A DNA stretch of 50,054 nucleotides from CAZQEZ01 sp964592475 (GCA_964592475.1 CAZQEZ010000012.1:1-50054); one strand, 5' to 3'. Positions 8,661-18,085 are shown, counted from the first letter of the stretch. Translations and numbers: made by a program. The notes: generated from the letters alone by a model not told the origin.

Positions 8661-9512
8661 ATGGAGGAAAAGGAATTTAAGGCACTTTTGTCATTATTGG
8701 ATGATCCTGATCAGGAGGTAATTGCTCATGTAGAGCAAAAAATTATTTCTTTGGGTAATGATATAATCCCTTATCTGGAGACGGAATGGGAAAATAATTT
8801 TAATCCTGATGTGCAAAAAAGGTTAGAAGATTTAATTCACACCTTGCAATATGACGTACTAAAGGATAAATTATTTGCCTGGAAAGAAAGTGGTGGAGAA
8901 AATTTGTTAGAAGGTGTATGGCTTTTGGCTACCTACCAATATCCTGATTTAGAGTATTCTAAAATAAAAAAAGAGTTGGAGCAAATTTACTATGAAGCCT
9001 GGTTAGAATTTAAACCTGAAGTACATCCATTTGATCAAATAAAAATACTCAATAGCGTAATTTTTAATAAGTTGAAGTTTGGGGCCAATACTAAAAATTT
9101 TCATGCACCGGGCAATTCTATGATCAACGTGGTGCTGGAAAGTAAAAAAGGTAATCCAATATCTCTTTGCGTAATATACATGCTGGTAGCGCAAAAGCTA
9201 AAGCTGCCAGTGTATGGAGTCAATTTACCCAATCTTTTTATTTGCACCTATAAGGCCAAAGAGGTTCAGTTTTATATCAATGCCTTTAACCGGGGGCTGA
9301 TTTTTTCCCGGGCAGATATTGATAACTATATCTCTCATTTACATATCAAACCTCTAGAAATTTTCTACGAGGCTTGTAATCATGTAGATATTATTAAAAG
9401 GATGCTTCGGAATTTGATTATTTCCTTTGAAAAGTTGGGTGAACCGCATAAGGTAGAAGAAATAAAACAGCTACTTGAGGTAGTTTCTTCTGGTGATGAG
9501 CCTGTTTATTGA
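8661..9512 (+). CDS. SirB1/transglutaminase-like domain protein
   Basis: This 283-residue cytoplasmic protein has an alpha-helical N-terminal half and a SirB1-type transglutaminase-like region at about residues 120-215 (GNPISLCVIYMLVAQ, then LPVYGVNLPNLF). Cys170 sits where many relatives have Ser. The usual His of the NLPGHF segment is replaced here (NLPNLF), so peptidase or transferase activity is doubtful. The family is common in bacteria and its role is unknown. It starts 74 nt after the MlaD gene and is followed within 40 nt by the NAPRTase gene, so it may belong to the same transcript. Confidence 0.75.
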   Translation: MEEKEFKALLSLLDDPDQEVIAHVEQKIISLGNDIIPYLETEWENNFNPDVQKRLEDLIHTLQYDVLKDKLFAWKESGGENLLEGVWLLATYQYPDLEYSKIKKELEQIYYEAWLEFKPEVHPFDQIKILNSVIFNKLKFGANTKNFHAPGNSMINVVLESKKGNPISLCVIYMLVAQKLKLPVYGVNLPNLFICTYKAKEVQFYINAFNRGLIFSRADIDNYISHLHIKPLEIFYEACNHVDIIKRMLRNLIISFEKLGEPHKVEEIKQLLEVVSSGDEPVY

Positions 9513-9552
9513 TATTTTTGATTTTTTTTATGTTTTACTAGCTTATTTTTTT

Positions 9553-10968
9553 ATGTCATTTCCTATAAACACAGCTTTGTATACTGATCAATATGAACTT
9601 ACCATGGCTCAAGGTTATTTTTTCCATGGTCAGAAAGAATTTATTGCTAATTTTGACTATTTTTTTCGAAAAGTCCCTTTTAGTGGCGGATATGTTGTTT
9701 ATGCCGGGCTCAGTGATTTATTAGATGGCATAGCAAATTTTTATTTTCAACCGGATGCACTTGATTTTCTTGCAGAAAATGGTTTCAAAAAGGAGTTTAT
9801 AGAATATTTAAGGCATTTTCGATTTACTGGCAATATTTATTCTATGCAGGAAGGCGAAATTGTTTTTCCTAATCAACCAGTACTTCGCGTAGAAGCCAAT
9901 ATCATTGAAGCACAATTATTAGAAACCCTTGTTTTGAATATACTTAATTTTGAATCACTTATCGCTACAAAAGCGTCGCGAATAAGCCAGGTTGCCGACG
10001 GCAGAACAGTTATTGACTTTGGGTTGCGCAGAGCACAAGGATTAGCAGGCATTCATGCCAGTAAAGCTGCTATAATAGGGGGTGTTGATAGTACTTCCAA
10101 CCTTTTTAGCGCTCAGCAGTTTAACTTGCAAGCTACCGGTACAATGGCACACGCGTGGGTACAAAGTTTCGATAATGAATATGAAGCTTTCTCTAAATTT
10201 GCAGAAACATTTCCGGATCGATGTATTTTGCTGGTAGATACTTACAATACGCTCAAGTCAGGTATTCCTAATGCAATTAAAGTAGCTAAGGAAATGGAGC
10301 AGCGAGGACAGAAACTCTTTGGGGTAAGACTGGATAGTGGCGACTTGGCTTACTTGAGCAAGAAGGCCAGAAAAATGTTAGATGATGCTGGATTAGATTA
10401 TGTAAAAATTGCAGCATCAAATCAACTTGATGAATATGTAATAGAGGCACTACTTAATCAGGAGGCACCTATTGATGCTTTTGGCGTAGGTACAAAACTA
10501 ATTACCGGAGCAGATGATGCTGCTTTGGATGGTGTTTATAAATTAACATTAAGCAATAGGAAGCTGAAAATGAAATTTTCGGAGAATATTGAAAAAGTTA
10601 TACTTCCGGGAATTAAAAATGTGCAAAGGTATGTGGATGAAAATAACCAATTTTATGCTGATGGCATTTTGCTTCAAGAAGAAAAAGAAGCACTGGAAAT
10701 ATTTCATCCACATAAAAATGAAAAATGTACTAATGTAACATCTTATCGCTCAAACGAGTTGATGCGACAAGTAATGAAGCAAGGAGAAATGATAGGGGAA
10801 GAAAATAATGTAAATGCTATAAATAACTATCTATTAGCCAGATTGGGCCAGTTACCTGCTGAAAATAAGCGTTTAAGGAATCCTCAAGAGTATAAAGTAG
10901 GAATAAGCAAATTGCTTCAGCAAAAACGAGATAATTTAAGAGTAGCATTAAAAGAAAAATATTCGTAA
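9553..10968 (+). CDS. pncB: Nicotinate phosphoribosyltransferase
   Basis: NAPRTase makes nicotinate mononucleotide from nicotinate and PRPP with ATP hydrolysis, the first step of the Preiss-Handler salvage route to NAD. The 471-residue protein shows the family start TALYTDQYELTMAQGYF. It also has the DFGLRRAQG segment with its substrate-binding Arg residues, the ATGTMAHAWVQSF segment containing the phosphorylated-His region, and the GVRLDSGDLAYLS motif. I chose the ATG at 9553. A longer reading from 9493 adds a Phe-rich stretch that overlaps the upstream gene. No terminator is visible after the stop. Confidence 0.95.
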   Translation: MSFPINTALYTDQYELTMAQGYFFHGQKEFIANFDYFFRKVPFSGGYVVYAGLSDLLDGIANFYFQPDALDFLAENGFKKEFIEYLRHFRFTGNIYSMQEGEIVFPNQPVLRVEANIIEAQLLETLVLNILNFESLIATKASRISQVADGRTVIDFGLRRAQGLAGIHASKAAIIGGVDSTSNLFSAQQFNLQATGTMAHAWVQSFDNEYEAFSKFAETFPDRCILLVDTYNTLKSGIPNAIKVAKEMEQRGQKLFGVRLDSGDLAYLSKKARKMLDDAGLDYVKIAASNQLDEYVIEALLNQEAPIDAFGVGTKLITGADDAALDGVYKLTLSNRKLKMKFSENIEKVILPGIKNVQRYVDENNQFYADGILLQEEKEALEIFHPHKNEKCTNVTSYRSNELMRQVMKQGEMIGEENNVNAINNYLLARLGQLPAENKRLRNPQEYKVGISKLLQQKRDNLRVALKEKYS

Positions 10969-11367
10969 ATTTGGATATTCAATATAATATTAAAATCTGC
11001 AAATATTTGTATGTAAGAATTTGCTTAAAATAAAAAAAATATTGCAATTCTCTTGCATAATTGCTCAAAATATGTGTAATTGCAACACTTTTAATTTCCC
11101 TTTTAGTGCAGGTTGTTAAGTGAAAAAATTAAAATTCCAAAAAAATTGAAACTTATCAATAATATGTTCAATCATGCAAACGTTAAACTTAAAATTGTTC
11201 AATTCAGCCTTGCCAATTTGCATGTTAAGAACATCTCTATTCTAGCTAAAATATTGAATAATATATTTCAATAAGGTCAAAATGCAAGAGGGATTATGTT
11301 TAATGTAGGGTACTGAAGAAGAATTTATGGTTAATTATATACTTCTAATTTAAATAGGAATTAATAG
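10969..11367. other. Gene-free A+T-rich stretch before rpoD
   Basis: This 399-bp stretch has no convincing open frame, no RNA gene that I recognise and no exact TAnnTTTG. It contains several TTGCA words (11042, 11053 and 11080 regions) and an inverted repeat TATTGAA/TTCAATA at 11252-11273. It most likely holds the rpoD promoters and a long leader. Confidence 0.4.
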
Positions 11368-12237
11368 ATGCGACAACTTAAGATCACACAGTCTATCACC
11401 AACAGGGATAGCCAAACTTTAGAGAAATATTTCAACGAAGTATCTAAAGTAGATTTACTTACACCGGAAGAAGAGGTTGAATTAGCACAAAGAATAAGAG
11501 CAGGAGATGATCAGGCTCTTGAAAAGTTGGTAAAAGCTAATTTAAGATTTGTTGTTTCCGTAGCAAAACAATATCAACATAGTAAAGTACCTCTAAATGA
11601 TTTAATCAACGAGGGAAATCTTGGCTTGATCAAAGCCGCTAAAAAATTTGATGAAACAAAAGGATTTAAGTTTATAAGTTATGCGGTTTGGTGGATTCGT
11701 CAATCAATCATGCAAGCATTAGCTGATCATTCTCGTTTTATTCGCTTACCTCTGAATAAAATTGGTTCTTTATCAAAAATCAATCAGGCTTCTTCAATAC
11801 TTGGTCAACATTATGAAAGAGAGCCTACAGAAGAAGAATTAGCGGAATATCTCAACATTAGTATCGACGAACTTAAAAGTGCGACAAAGTCTTATTCAAA
11901 GCAATCTTCATTGGATGCACCTTTTGCAGAAGGTGAAACTGGTTCTTTACTGGATGTGCTAGAAAATGAAGAAGGTAACCAGATGTATGAAGATCTTGAA
12001 AACAGAACTTCACTTAAAAAAGATGTAGATAGATTGCTCGGAATTCTAACCGAAAGAGAAAAAGAGGTAATTAAGAAATTCTTTGGAATCGATGGAGAAT
12101 CTACCTTGTCTTTGGAGGACATTGGTGAAAATATGGGTCTTACGCGTGAAAGGGTAAGGCAAATTAAACATAAGGCAATTAACAAGCTACGATCAAAGCA
12201 AGGAATTAAGTTATTGCAGCCTTATTTATGTTCATAA
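11368..12237 (+). CDS. rpoD: RNA polymerase primary sigma factor RpoD/SigA
   Basis: This is the housekeeping sigma factor of the short Bacteroidota type (289 residues, no region 1.1 and no large non-conserved region). Visible parts are region 1.2 (about 15-45), region 2.1-2.2 with DLINEGNLGL at 78-87, region 2.3-2.4 with FISYAVWWIRQSI at 102-114, region 3, and region 4.2 with the helix-turn-helix LEDIGENMGLTRERVRQIKH near the end. The divergent sigma of this phylum explains the TAnnTTTG promoters seen across the window. The gene is monocistronic: 399 bp of non-coding DNA upstream and a strong terminator 24 nt after the stop. Confidence 0.97.
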   Translation: MRQLKITQSITNRDSQTLEKYFNEVSKVDLLTPEEEVELAQRIRAGDDQALEKLVKANLRFVVSVAKQYQHSKVPLNDLINEGNLGLIKAAKKFDETKGFKFISYAVWWIRQSIMQALADHSRFIRLPLNKIGSLSKINQASSILGQHYEREPTEEELAEYLNISIDELKSATKSYSKQSSLDAPFAEGETGSLLDVLENEEGNQMYEDLENRTSLKKDVDRLLGILTEREKEVIKKFFGIDGESTLSLEDIGENMGLTRERVRQIKHKAINKLRSKQGIKLLQPYLCS

Positions 12238-12261
12238 AATAATAATTACAATTTTTGAAAG

Positions 12262-12290
12262 ATAAAACCGGCTCGACGCCGGTTTTATTA
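12262..12290 (+). terminator. Terminator after rpoD, probably bidirectional
   Basis: A perfect 11-bp stem (ATAAAACCGGC at 12262-12272, complement at 12278-12288) closes a 5-nt loop. The tail is T-rich on both strands, so it can also end the converging minus-strand gene whose stop lies at 12328. Confidence 0.88.
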
Positions 12291-12327
12291 TGTCTTAAAT
12301 TCTCTTGATATAATAGGTGGTCTTGTT

Positions 12328-12828
12328 TTAATAGATCGGTTTCTCCCCCTTGTCCAGCTCAATTAAGTCAAAATTATAGATTTCCTTTAGTTTCTTTAGT
12401 TGGTGACGCATTCCTTCTTGAATTTGCTCATAGCGAGAGTGAATGTAAAAGAATTTTGGCTCATTAGTAATTAAAGTGATTTTAAGAAAATTTTTCCCTA
12501 GAGTTACCTCTTGAATACGTTCCCAATTAGTTTTATAATTTAAACTCCAAGGGCTGGTTCTGTAATATAGGAATTTATCACTCATAGAAACCATGGGCAA
12601 AGGAAATATTCGAAATGCATAGAATATCATGAACAGGCCGTATGTTAATTCTGCTAAACTTAGTATGACCTGCCATTGATCGTCCTCTTTACTACCAATG
12701 GTTGCAAAACCGAAAATGGCAAAAGATAACCCAACAATAATAAATACTGCTTTAATATACTTGTTTGGATTTCCATAATCTGTTATGTCTTTTCTGGAAA
12801 ACTTCTCAATTAACTGGCTGAGTTGCAT
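12328..12828 (-). CDS. Two-TM membrane protein of unknown function
   Basis: The 166-residue protein has a short N-terminal cytoplasmic segment and two hydrophobic helices (about residues 26-44 and 56-75). The cytoplasmic C-terminal half is rich in beta-strand-like alternation (LYYRTSPWSLNYKTNWERIQEVTLGKNFLKI, broken here by my reading only), resembling a small bacterial PH-like domain. I cannot name a family with confidence. It stands alone on the minus strand between rpoD and the S8 protease gene and shares the terminator at 12262-12290. Confidence 0.65.
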   Translation of the reverse strand: MQLSQLIEKFSRKDITDYGNPNKYIKAVFIIVGLSFAIFGFATIGSKEDDQWQVILSLAELTYGLFMIFYAFRIFPLPMVSMSDKFLYYRTSPWSLNYKTNWERIQEVTLGKNFLKITLITNEPKFFYIHSRYEQIQEGMRHQLKKLKEIYNFDLIELDKGEKPIY

Positions 12829-12960
12829 GGGTATTTCTTATATATTCATTTGCCAAATTACGTTAAACTAATTGGCACACCTCATAAGCAAACAAAAATA
12901 TGATATTTTCTTTATTTTGAGTCACACTATAGCCAAAAAGATAAAGTAGGAGTTGGTTTG

Positions 12961-12988
12961 AATGAGTTATTAATAGAAATAACTCATT
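12961..12988. repeat. Perfect 11-bp inverted repeat
   Basis: AATGAGTTATT at 12961-12971 and its exact complement at 12978-12988 enclose a 6-nt loop, in the space between the membrane-protein gene and the S8 protease gene. There is no T tail on the plus strand. It may be an operator or a processed hairpin. Confidence 0.6.
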
Positions 12989-13038
12989 GATTGTCAGCAA
13001 TTAATAGAAGGAAAAATAATATATGTTGCAACATATAA

Positions 13039-13082
13039 ATAAAGTACAAAAAATATTGAACGTCATATTTTTTGTACTTTAT
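13039..13082 (-). terminator. 18-bp perfect hairpin ending the S8 protease transcript
   Basis: Arms of 18 bp at 13039-13056 and 13065-13082 are exact complements around an 8-nt loop. The position, two bases after the stop codon of the minus-strand protease gene, and the A/T runs in the arms suggest transcription termination. A 16-bp palindrome, ATATGTTGCAACATAT, lies just beyond it at 13021-13036. Confidence 0.7.
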
Positions 13083-13084
13083 CA

Positions 13085-14731
13085 TTAATTTTTTTCAGAA
13101 AATTTAGTGGCTAATTGAATTGCATCATAAGCATTTACAAACCCTCCGGTACCGGAAAGTTTTTTAAACTTCACTTTTTTTCTTTCAAATCCACTTTCCG
13201 GATTATATACTTTCATTCCTCTGTAATTATTATTTGCTGATTTTAAAATAATATCTTTTACTTCATCGGATGATAATTCGGGAAAATATGACCAAATAAG
13301 CGCAGCTACACCTGCTACCACAGGACTTGCAAAGCTGGTACCGCTTCCGGAATCATATTTGTCTTCTGGATATAGCGAAATCAAGTCAACACCTGGAGCA
13401 AATAAGTCTACGTTTTTGCGTCCAAAATTAGAGAAGTTTCCTACCATATCTAAATCAAACTGGCTGGCCAAAGCACCCACAGTAATCACGTTAGGTAGTC
13501 TATCTCCGTTTCTTAAAATATCAGTAGGGTATTGAATAATTTCATCCACATTATTTGAATCGTTACCGGCAGCCTTAATAATCAAAACATCATTGGCTGC
13601 CGCGTATTGCATGGCATCATCTACCCAGTGCTTTTGAGGCGAGAACTCTTTACCAAAACTCATATTAATAATGTGCGCCCCATTATCAACAGCATATCTG
13701 ATGGCCAGGGCAATGTCTTTATCATACTCATCGCCTTTAGGAACGGCTCTAAGTGTCATAATTTTCACTTTGTTGGCTATGCCGTTTATTCCAATTTTAT
13801 TATTTCTTTGTGCTGCTATAATGCCTGCAACAAATGATCCGTGGAAAGCATCTGGTCCTATTACATCGTTATTTCCATACCGAGTATCACTTATATCATT
13901 CACTTTGTCATCAACAATGTGACGGGCTTTGAAATCTACATTCAGATGTTTTTCCAGATAATCCGAAGTATATTCCTGCATCTCATCCAGGTACGTATCT
14001 GAATAGCCCCTGTCGTAAAGTAAAGACATAAAAAATTTAGCTTCTTCAATCGCGGGATCAGTAGTTTCAATTTTTCTAATTATTTCTGGGTTTAAATTGT
14101 CTTTGCCAGTATATTCTTTCAATGCATTTTCAAGTTCTTTAATGTTCTGCACAAACTTTTCTACTTCCCGTTGCTCCGTTTTATAGCTTTCTAGTTCTTC
14201 TGCTAATTTAATTTCACAGCGCTTTAAAAGGCGATAATCATCTTTTTGATTTTCTGATACTTGATCAATAGATGATATTCCTTCAAATTGTGGCGCTAAA
14301 TCTCTTATTATTCTTACAAATTCCAGATTCTCGTATAATACATTTTCTCCGTTGGCATTGCCTAAAAAATTCCAACCATAAATATCATCGACATAACCGT
14401 TGTTATCATCATCAATGGCATTACCAGGAATTTCGTCTTTATTGATCCAAACATTATTTTTTAAATCTTCATGTTTTATATCAACACCACCATCTATTAC
14501 AGCTACAATTACTTCTTTACTAGCCTTTTTTGATTTTAATAAGTCACGATACGCCTTGTCTACTGCCGCTCCTGGCACGTCATTGGTATGAGGATCTAAA
14601 TTGTACCAATTGAGCTGAGTTTGATCCAGAGAATCAATTGAAGTGCCTGAGGTTTTTGTTTTGTGAGAAGATGCTAATAATGCCGGCGAAAGTAGGAATA
14701 GCGAAACTATCCAAATTAAACAATTTTTCAT
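13085..14731 (-). CDS. S8 family serine peptidase (subtilisin-like), exported
   Basis: This 548-residue subtilase has a signal peptide (cleavage near residue 21) and no long propeptide. The catalytic triad is Asp80 (AVIDGGVD), His297 (FHGSFVAG) and Ser466 (GTSFASP), with the oxyanion Asn390 in AAGN. The Asp-His spacing of about 217 residues is unusually long, against roughly 35 in subtilisin. The insert, about residues 135-270, is charged and helical with heptad-like character. A calcium-like DDDNNGYVDD segment sits at 107-116. No C-terminal sorting domain is seen, so it is probably periplasmic or outer-membrane associated. It is monocistronic. Confidence 0.93.
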   Translation of the reverse strand: MKNCLIWIVSLFLLSPALLASSHKTKTSGTSIDSLDQTQLNWYNLDPHTNDVPGAAVDKAYRDLLKSKKASKEVIVAVIDGGVDIKHEDLKNNVWINKDEIPGNAIDDDNNGYVDDIYGWNFLGNANGENVLYENLEFVRIIRDLAPQFEGISSIDQVSENQKDDYRLLKRCEIKLAEELESYKTEQREVEKFVQNIKELENALKEYTGKDNLNPEIIRKIETTDPAIEEAKFFMSLLYDRGYSDTYLDEMQEYTSDYLEKHLNVDFKARHIVDDKVNDISDTRYGNNDVIGPDAFHGSFVAGIIAAQRNNKIGINGIANKVKIMTLRAVPKGDEYDKDIALAIRYAVDNGAHIINMSFGKEFSPQKHWVDDAMQYAAANDVLIIKAAGNDSNNVDEIIQYPTDILRNGDRLPNVITVGALASQFDLDMVGNFSNFGRKNVDLFAPGVDLISLYPEDKYDSGSGTSFASPVVAGVAALIWSYFPELSSDEVKDIILKSANNNYRGMKVYNPESGFERKKVKFKKLSGTGGFVNAYDAIQLATKFSEKN

Positions 14732-14803
14732 ATGTGCACAATTTATATTAAATCTACTTTAAAAAAGCAGACTATTTTAAGTTTTTACCTTGATTAATCA
14801 CAT

Positions 14804-14811
14804 CAAATTTA
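14804..14811 (-). promoter_or_regulatory. Possible -7 element of the S8 protease promoter
   Basis: Read on the minus strand this is TAAATTTG, an exact TAnnTTTG, about 73 nt before the start codon. No TTG sits at the right distance upstream. Confidence 0.35.
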
Positions 14812-14902
14812 CGGCCAAAGTTGCAATTTGCATAAAATAATAAGCAAAAAATCCGCATTATTACGATCTAAATAATACACGACAGCTAAAAACTATTCAC
14901 GC

Positions 14903-16819
14903 TCAATTAGTTTCCTCTTTATAGCCTAACATTTTATCCAGTGTATTAGTAGCTACAAAATGATAGTTGTCTCTTGCTTTTTGGTAAATTATCATGGCCA
15001 GTTGCTGATTTTTTTCACTTTGAGATAAGTTTTCATACAAAGGAACAAGAAACTTTCTGCGTCCAGTATTGATTAAAAAATCTTCTAATCTTTTAAAAGA
15101 TGGTTCATAATCATTTTTGATGGCATGAACTAGCCATGCTACTAGCATTTCAGAATTACCTGTATCGGTTAGACCAAATGTATTGTCTAATCGTTGCATT
15201 TGATCAATATTAATGTTTTCAGGTAATGATCGAATGAAATGCAGCCATTCATGTGAACTCCAGTTAGCGGTGGCCAAATCTTGTGGAGAAATACCCGATT
15301 GCCATTCCTTTAAGGCGGAATCTACTGCTGCAAACCTTTTACTATCAAATGTTGGAGTGTTTTCGGGTAATCCCGGACCATAAATCCACTCATCTAAATC
15401 TTCTTTATCGATAGATAAGCTGTTAGGCTCTATCAAATTTCTCTGCAGATAACCTACAAATGCTTCAGTAGTCATGGTTTGAAAGGCATTGGTATTAAAA
15501 TACTCTTCAAGAAATGCATCAAATTTTTCACGACCAACTTCATTTTCAAGCCATTTTAAAAATAAATATCCCTTTTCATATGCTACATCAGTAAGTCCAT
15601 CATCTGGGTTTCGATCATCTAAATCTAATTTAAGATGGGTGTCTTTGCCATTACCTTCTGAGGTCAATTCTTCTATAGTATTTTCAAGGTCTTGTTTGCC
15701 CAATTCGCTCAGCATTTCAGCATATGAATCGCCATAAAGCGCTTCCATTATTCTTCTTTCGAAATAAACTGTAAATCCTTCATTGAGCCAGAAATCATTC
15801 CAGTTAGCATTAGTTACTAAATTACCCGACCATGAATGGGCGAGTTCATGAGCTACCAAGGAAGTTAAAGATCGGTCGCCCGCCAAAATTGTAGGAGTTA
15901 CAAATGTTAATCGTGGATTTTCCATGCCACCAAAAGGAAAACTTGGCGGTAGTACAATTAAATCATATTGCTCCCAGCGGTAAGGCCCATAGAGCTTTTC
16001 TGCAGCCACTAGCATGTCTTCCATTTCGGCAAATTCATACGCCGCTTCATCAATCATTTTGGGTTCGGCGTAAACTCCGGTTCTTTTTCCAACTGGTTCA
16101 AATACTAAATCACCTACTGCCAGTGCCATTAAATAAGCCGGAATGGGTTGGTTCATCTCAAAATGATATTGGCCCTTATCATTTTTTTCCTTAGGATTTT
16201 CAGCACTCATGAGTGCTAGTAGACCCGGTGGTACCTCCACATCAGCTTTATATGTGAAACGAATGCCGGGAGAGTCCTGAATGGGTATCCAACTACGAGC
16301 TAAAATGGCCTGCGACTGAGTAAACAAAAATGGTTGCAGCTTTCCACTGGTCTGCACCGGTGACAGCCATTGCAAGGCTTCTGCTTTGGGCGAAGTCTCA
16401 TAATGAATATTTATCTGGTCGGGATCATCTTCCAGGCTAATGTATAATGGAGTGCCCATAATTTCATTACTTAAACTGGTTCGTAATTCATAGGGTAAAT
16501 TTTTTTCTCCCTGTCCGGATGTTACTTTTTTAATAATTAGATTCTGAGTATCCAGAATAATGGAATCCGCATCTCCAGTTTTTTCTATTTGATAAGAGGC
16601 TATACCACTTATGATTTTGTTTTCAAAATTTACTTGGGCATCCCAAATTAAATGTTTTATTACCGCTTGATGTGGTATGGCAAATGAATGAGGATCATTT
16701 ATTTTCATGGTATCCTGAGTATTTTTATCGGTGGTTTCTTTCGGGGTTTCACAGCCAAAGTTACCTAATAGGCTTAAACATAAGATGATGATGATAGATT
16801 TAGATTGATTTTTTTTCAT
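14903..16819 (-). CDS. M1 family aminopeptidase (leukotriene A4 hydrolase type), lipoprotein
   Basis: This is a 638-residue zinc aminopeptidase with a lipoprotein signal (GNFGC, Cys23). The N-terminal beta domain is followed by the substrate-binding GGMEN loop at 298-302, the zinc motif HELAH at 324-328 and the third ligand Glu347 in LNEGF. The C-terminal helical domain resembles that of leukotriene A4 hydrolase-like aminopeptidases. It should remove N-terminal residues from peptides in the periplasm or at the cell surface. The gene stands alone on the minus strand next to the S8 protease gene, 171 bp away, with no shared message evident. Confidence 0.93.
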   Translation of the reverse strand: MKKNQSKSIIIILCLSLLGNFGCETPKETTDKNTQDTMKINDPHSFAIPHQAVIKHLIWDAQVNFENKIISGIASYQIEKTGDADSIILDTQNLIIKKVTSGQGEKNLPYELRTSLSNEIMGTPLYISLEDDPDQINIHYETSPKAEALQWLSPVQTSGKLQPFLFTQSQAILARSWIPIQDSPGIRFTYKADVEVPPGLLALMSAENPKEKNDKGQYHFEMNQPIPAYLMALAVGDLVFEPVGKRTGVYAEPKMIDEAAYEFAEMEDMLVAAEKLYGPYRWEQYDLIVLPPSFPFGGMENPRLTFVTPTILAGDRSLTSLVAHELAHSWSGNLVTNANWNDFWLNEGFTVYFERRIMEALYGDSYAEMLSELGKQDLENTIEELTSEGNGKDTHLKLDLDDRNPDDGLTDVAYEKGYLFLKWLENEVGREKFDAFLEEYFNTNAFQTMTTEAFVGYLQRNLIEPNSLSIDKEDLDEWIYGPGLPENTPTFDSKRFAAVDSALKEWQSGISPQDLATANWSSHEWLHFIRSLPENINIDQMQRLDNTFGLTDTGNSEMLVAWLVHAIKNDYEPSFKRLEDFLINTGRRKFLVPLYENLSQSEKNQQLAMIIYQKARDNYHFVATNTLDKMLGYKEETN

Positions 16820-16947
16820 TATTTTTTAAATATTGATTTTCTTAAAATTGTTGCGTATTATTAATAAAATACTGTAATATTAAGAAAATTATTGCCCATG
16901 TTAATCATTTAATGGCAAATTTGAGCATGCTTTTTTTAGAATAAGCG

Positions 16948-16955
16948 TATTTTTG
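16948..16955 (+). promoter_or_regulatory. Possible -7 element before the MscS gene
   Basis: TATTTTTG matches TAnnTTTG and lies 44 nt before the ATG of the channel gene. The closest TTG upstream is 24 nt away, slightly too far for a standard -33. Confidence 0.35.
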
Positions 16956-16999
16956 AATTCAAAGTTTATTTTTTAACAGTATCAATTATATTTTCTCCC

Positions 17000-18085
17000 A
17001 TGAACGACTTTTTGGCTTTTGCAAAAGAATGGCCTTTTTGGCTTTGGAATTTGTTAGTAACTATTACAGCTATTCTTATTGGTGTTATTATTGAATTGGT
17101 AATATTAAAATTATTAAGATACTTTAGAACCACTTTTGAAAAGGAGTTTATCGGTTCAATAAGAAGGCACCTGGCGCAACCATTAAATGTTTTTATTCCA
17201 TCTATTATTTTACAAATCTCCTTTCCTTTACTGAGGTTATCTGAGCAATCTGAAAATATTTTCAAAAATGCATTATTCATTATTAATGTTTTGGCTTTCT
17301 CCTGGATATTAATACGCTTGGTTAAGATTGGCGAGGATTATGTAGTAAGTACTTATGATTTGAGTAAGGAAGATAATTTTAAAGAAAGAAAAATTAGAAC
17401 GCAATTACAGTATGTAAGACGTATTTTAGTCATTGGTATCATGCTGGTAGCTATATCGGTTGTATTATTGAGTTTCGATAGTGTTAGAGAATTGGGGGCA
17501 GGTTTACTTACTTCTGCCGGAGTGGCTGGTATAATCATTGGTTTCGCTGCACAGCGATCTTTGGTCAATCTTTTTGCTGGCTTTCAAATTGCATTTACCC
17601 AACCCATTAGAATTGATGATGTGTTGGTAGTAGAAGGTGAGTGGGGTAGGGTAGAGGAAATTACCCTCACCTATGTAGTAATGCGCATTTGGGACCAACG
17701 CAGATTAGTGTTACCTATTAATTATTTTATTGAAAAACCTTTTCAAAATTGGACTCGTGTTTCAGCTGATATATTAGGTACAGTATTTATTTATAGTGAT
17801 TATAAAATTCCTTTACAACCATTACGTGAAGAATTGACACGATTATTAAATCAAAATGATTTATGGGATGGAAAGGTAAATGTACTACAGGTAACAGATA
17901 GCAAAGAAACAACAATGGAATTGCGTGCTTTGATGAGCGCTCGAAATTCACCGGATGCATGGGATTTACGCTGCCAGATAAGAGAAGGGTTGATCACCTT
18001 TATCCAGGAAAACTATCCTGAATCATTGCCACGAGCTCGTGCAGAAATAGCAGGTTTGCCCAAATCAGCTAAAGATGCGTTATGA
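17000..18085 (+). CDS. MscS-type mechanosensitive ion channel
   Basis: The 361-residue protein has about four predicted membrane helices (about residues 15-38, 60-78, 93-110 and 135-160). The pore-lining segment (about 165-195, AGVAGIIIGFAAQRSLVNLF, with the Ala/Gly pattern of TM3) is followed by the beta domain (QPIRIDDVLVVEGEWGRVEEI) and an alpha/beta C-terminal domain. MscS channels release solutes on hypo-osmotic shock. The 3' end of the gene overlaps the 3' end of the converging MFS gene by 73 nt, so the two C termini are encoded on opposite strands of the same DNA. Confidence 0.93.
   Translation: MNDFLAFAKEWPFWLWNLLVTITAILIGVIIELVILKLLRYFRTTFEKEFIGSIRRHLAQPLNVFIPSIILQISFPLLRLSEQSENIFKNALFIINVLAFSWILIRLVKIGEDYVVSTYDLSKEDNFKERKIRTQLQYVRRILVIGIMLVAISVVLLSFDSVRELGAGLLTSAGVAGIIIGFAAQRSLVNLFAGFQIAFTQPIRIDDVLVVEGEWGRVEEITLTYVVMRIWDQRRLVLPINYFIEKPFQNWTRVSADILGTVFIYSDYKIPLQPLREELTRLLNQNDLWDGKVNVLQVTDSKETTMELRALMSARNSPDAWDLRCQIREGLITFIQENYPESLPRARAEIAGLPKSAKDAL

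Noticed and set aside
11081..11087. TGCAACA before rpoD as an operator
   Set aside because: Only one half-site is present, without a partner.
13021..13036. ATATGTTGCAACATAT as a fourth operator of the Fur-family regulator
   Set aside because: The half-sites are in inverted order and there is no promoter at the right place.
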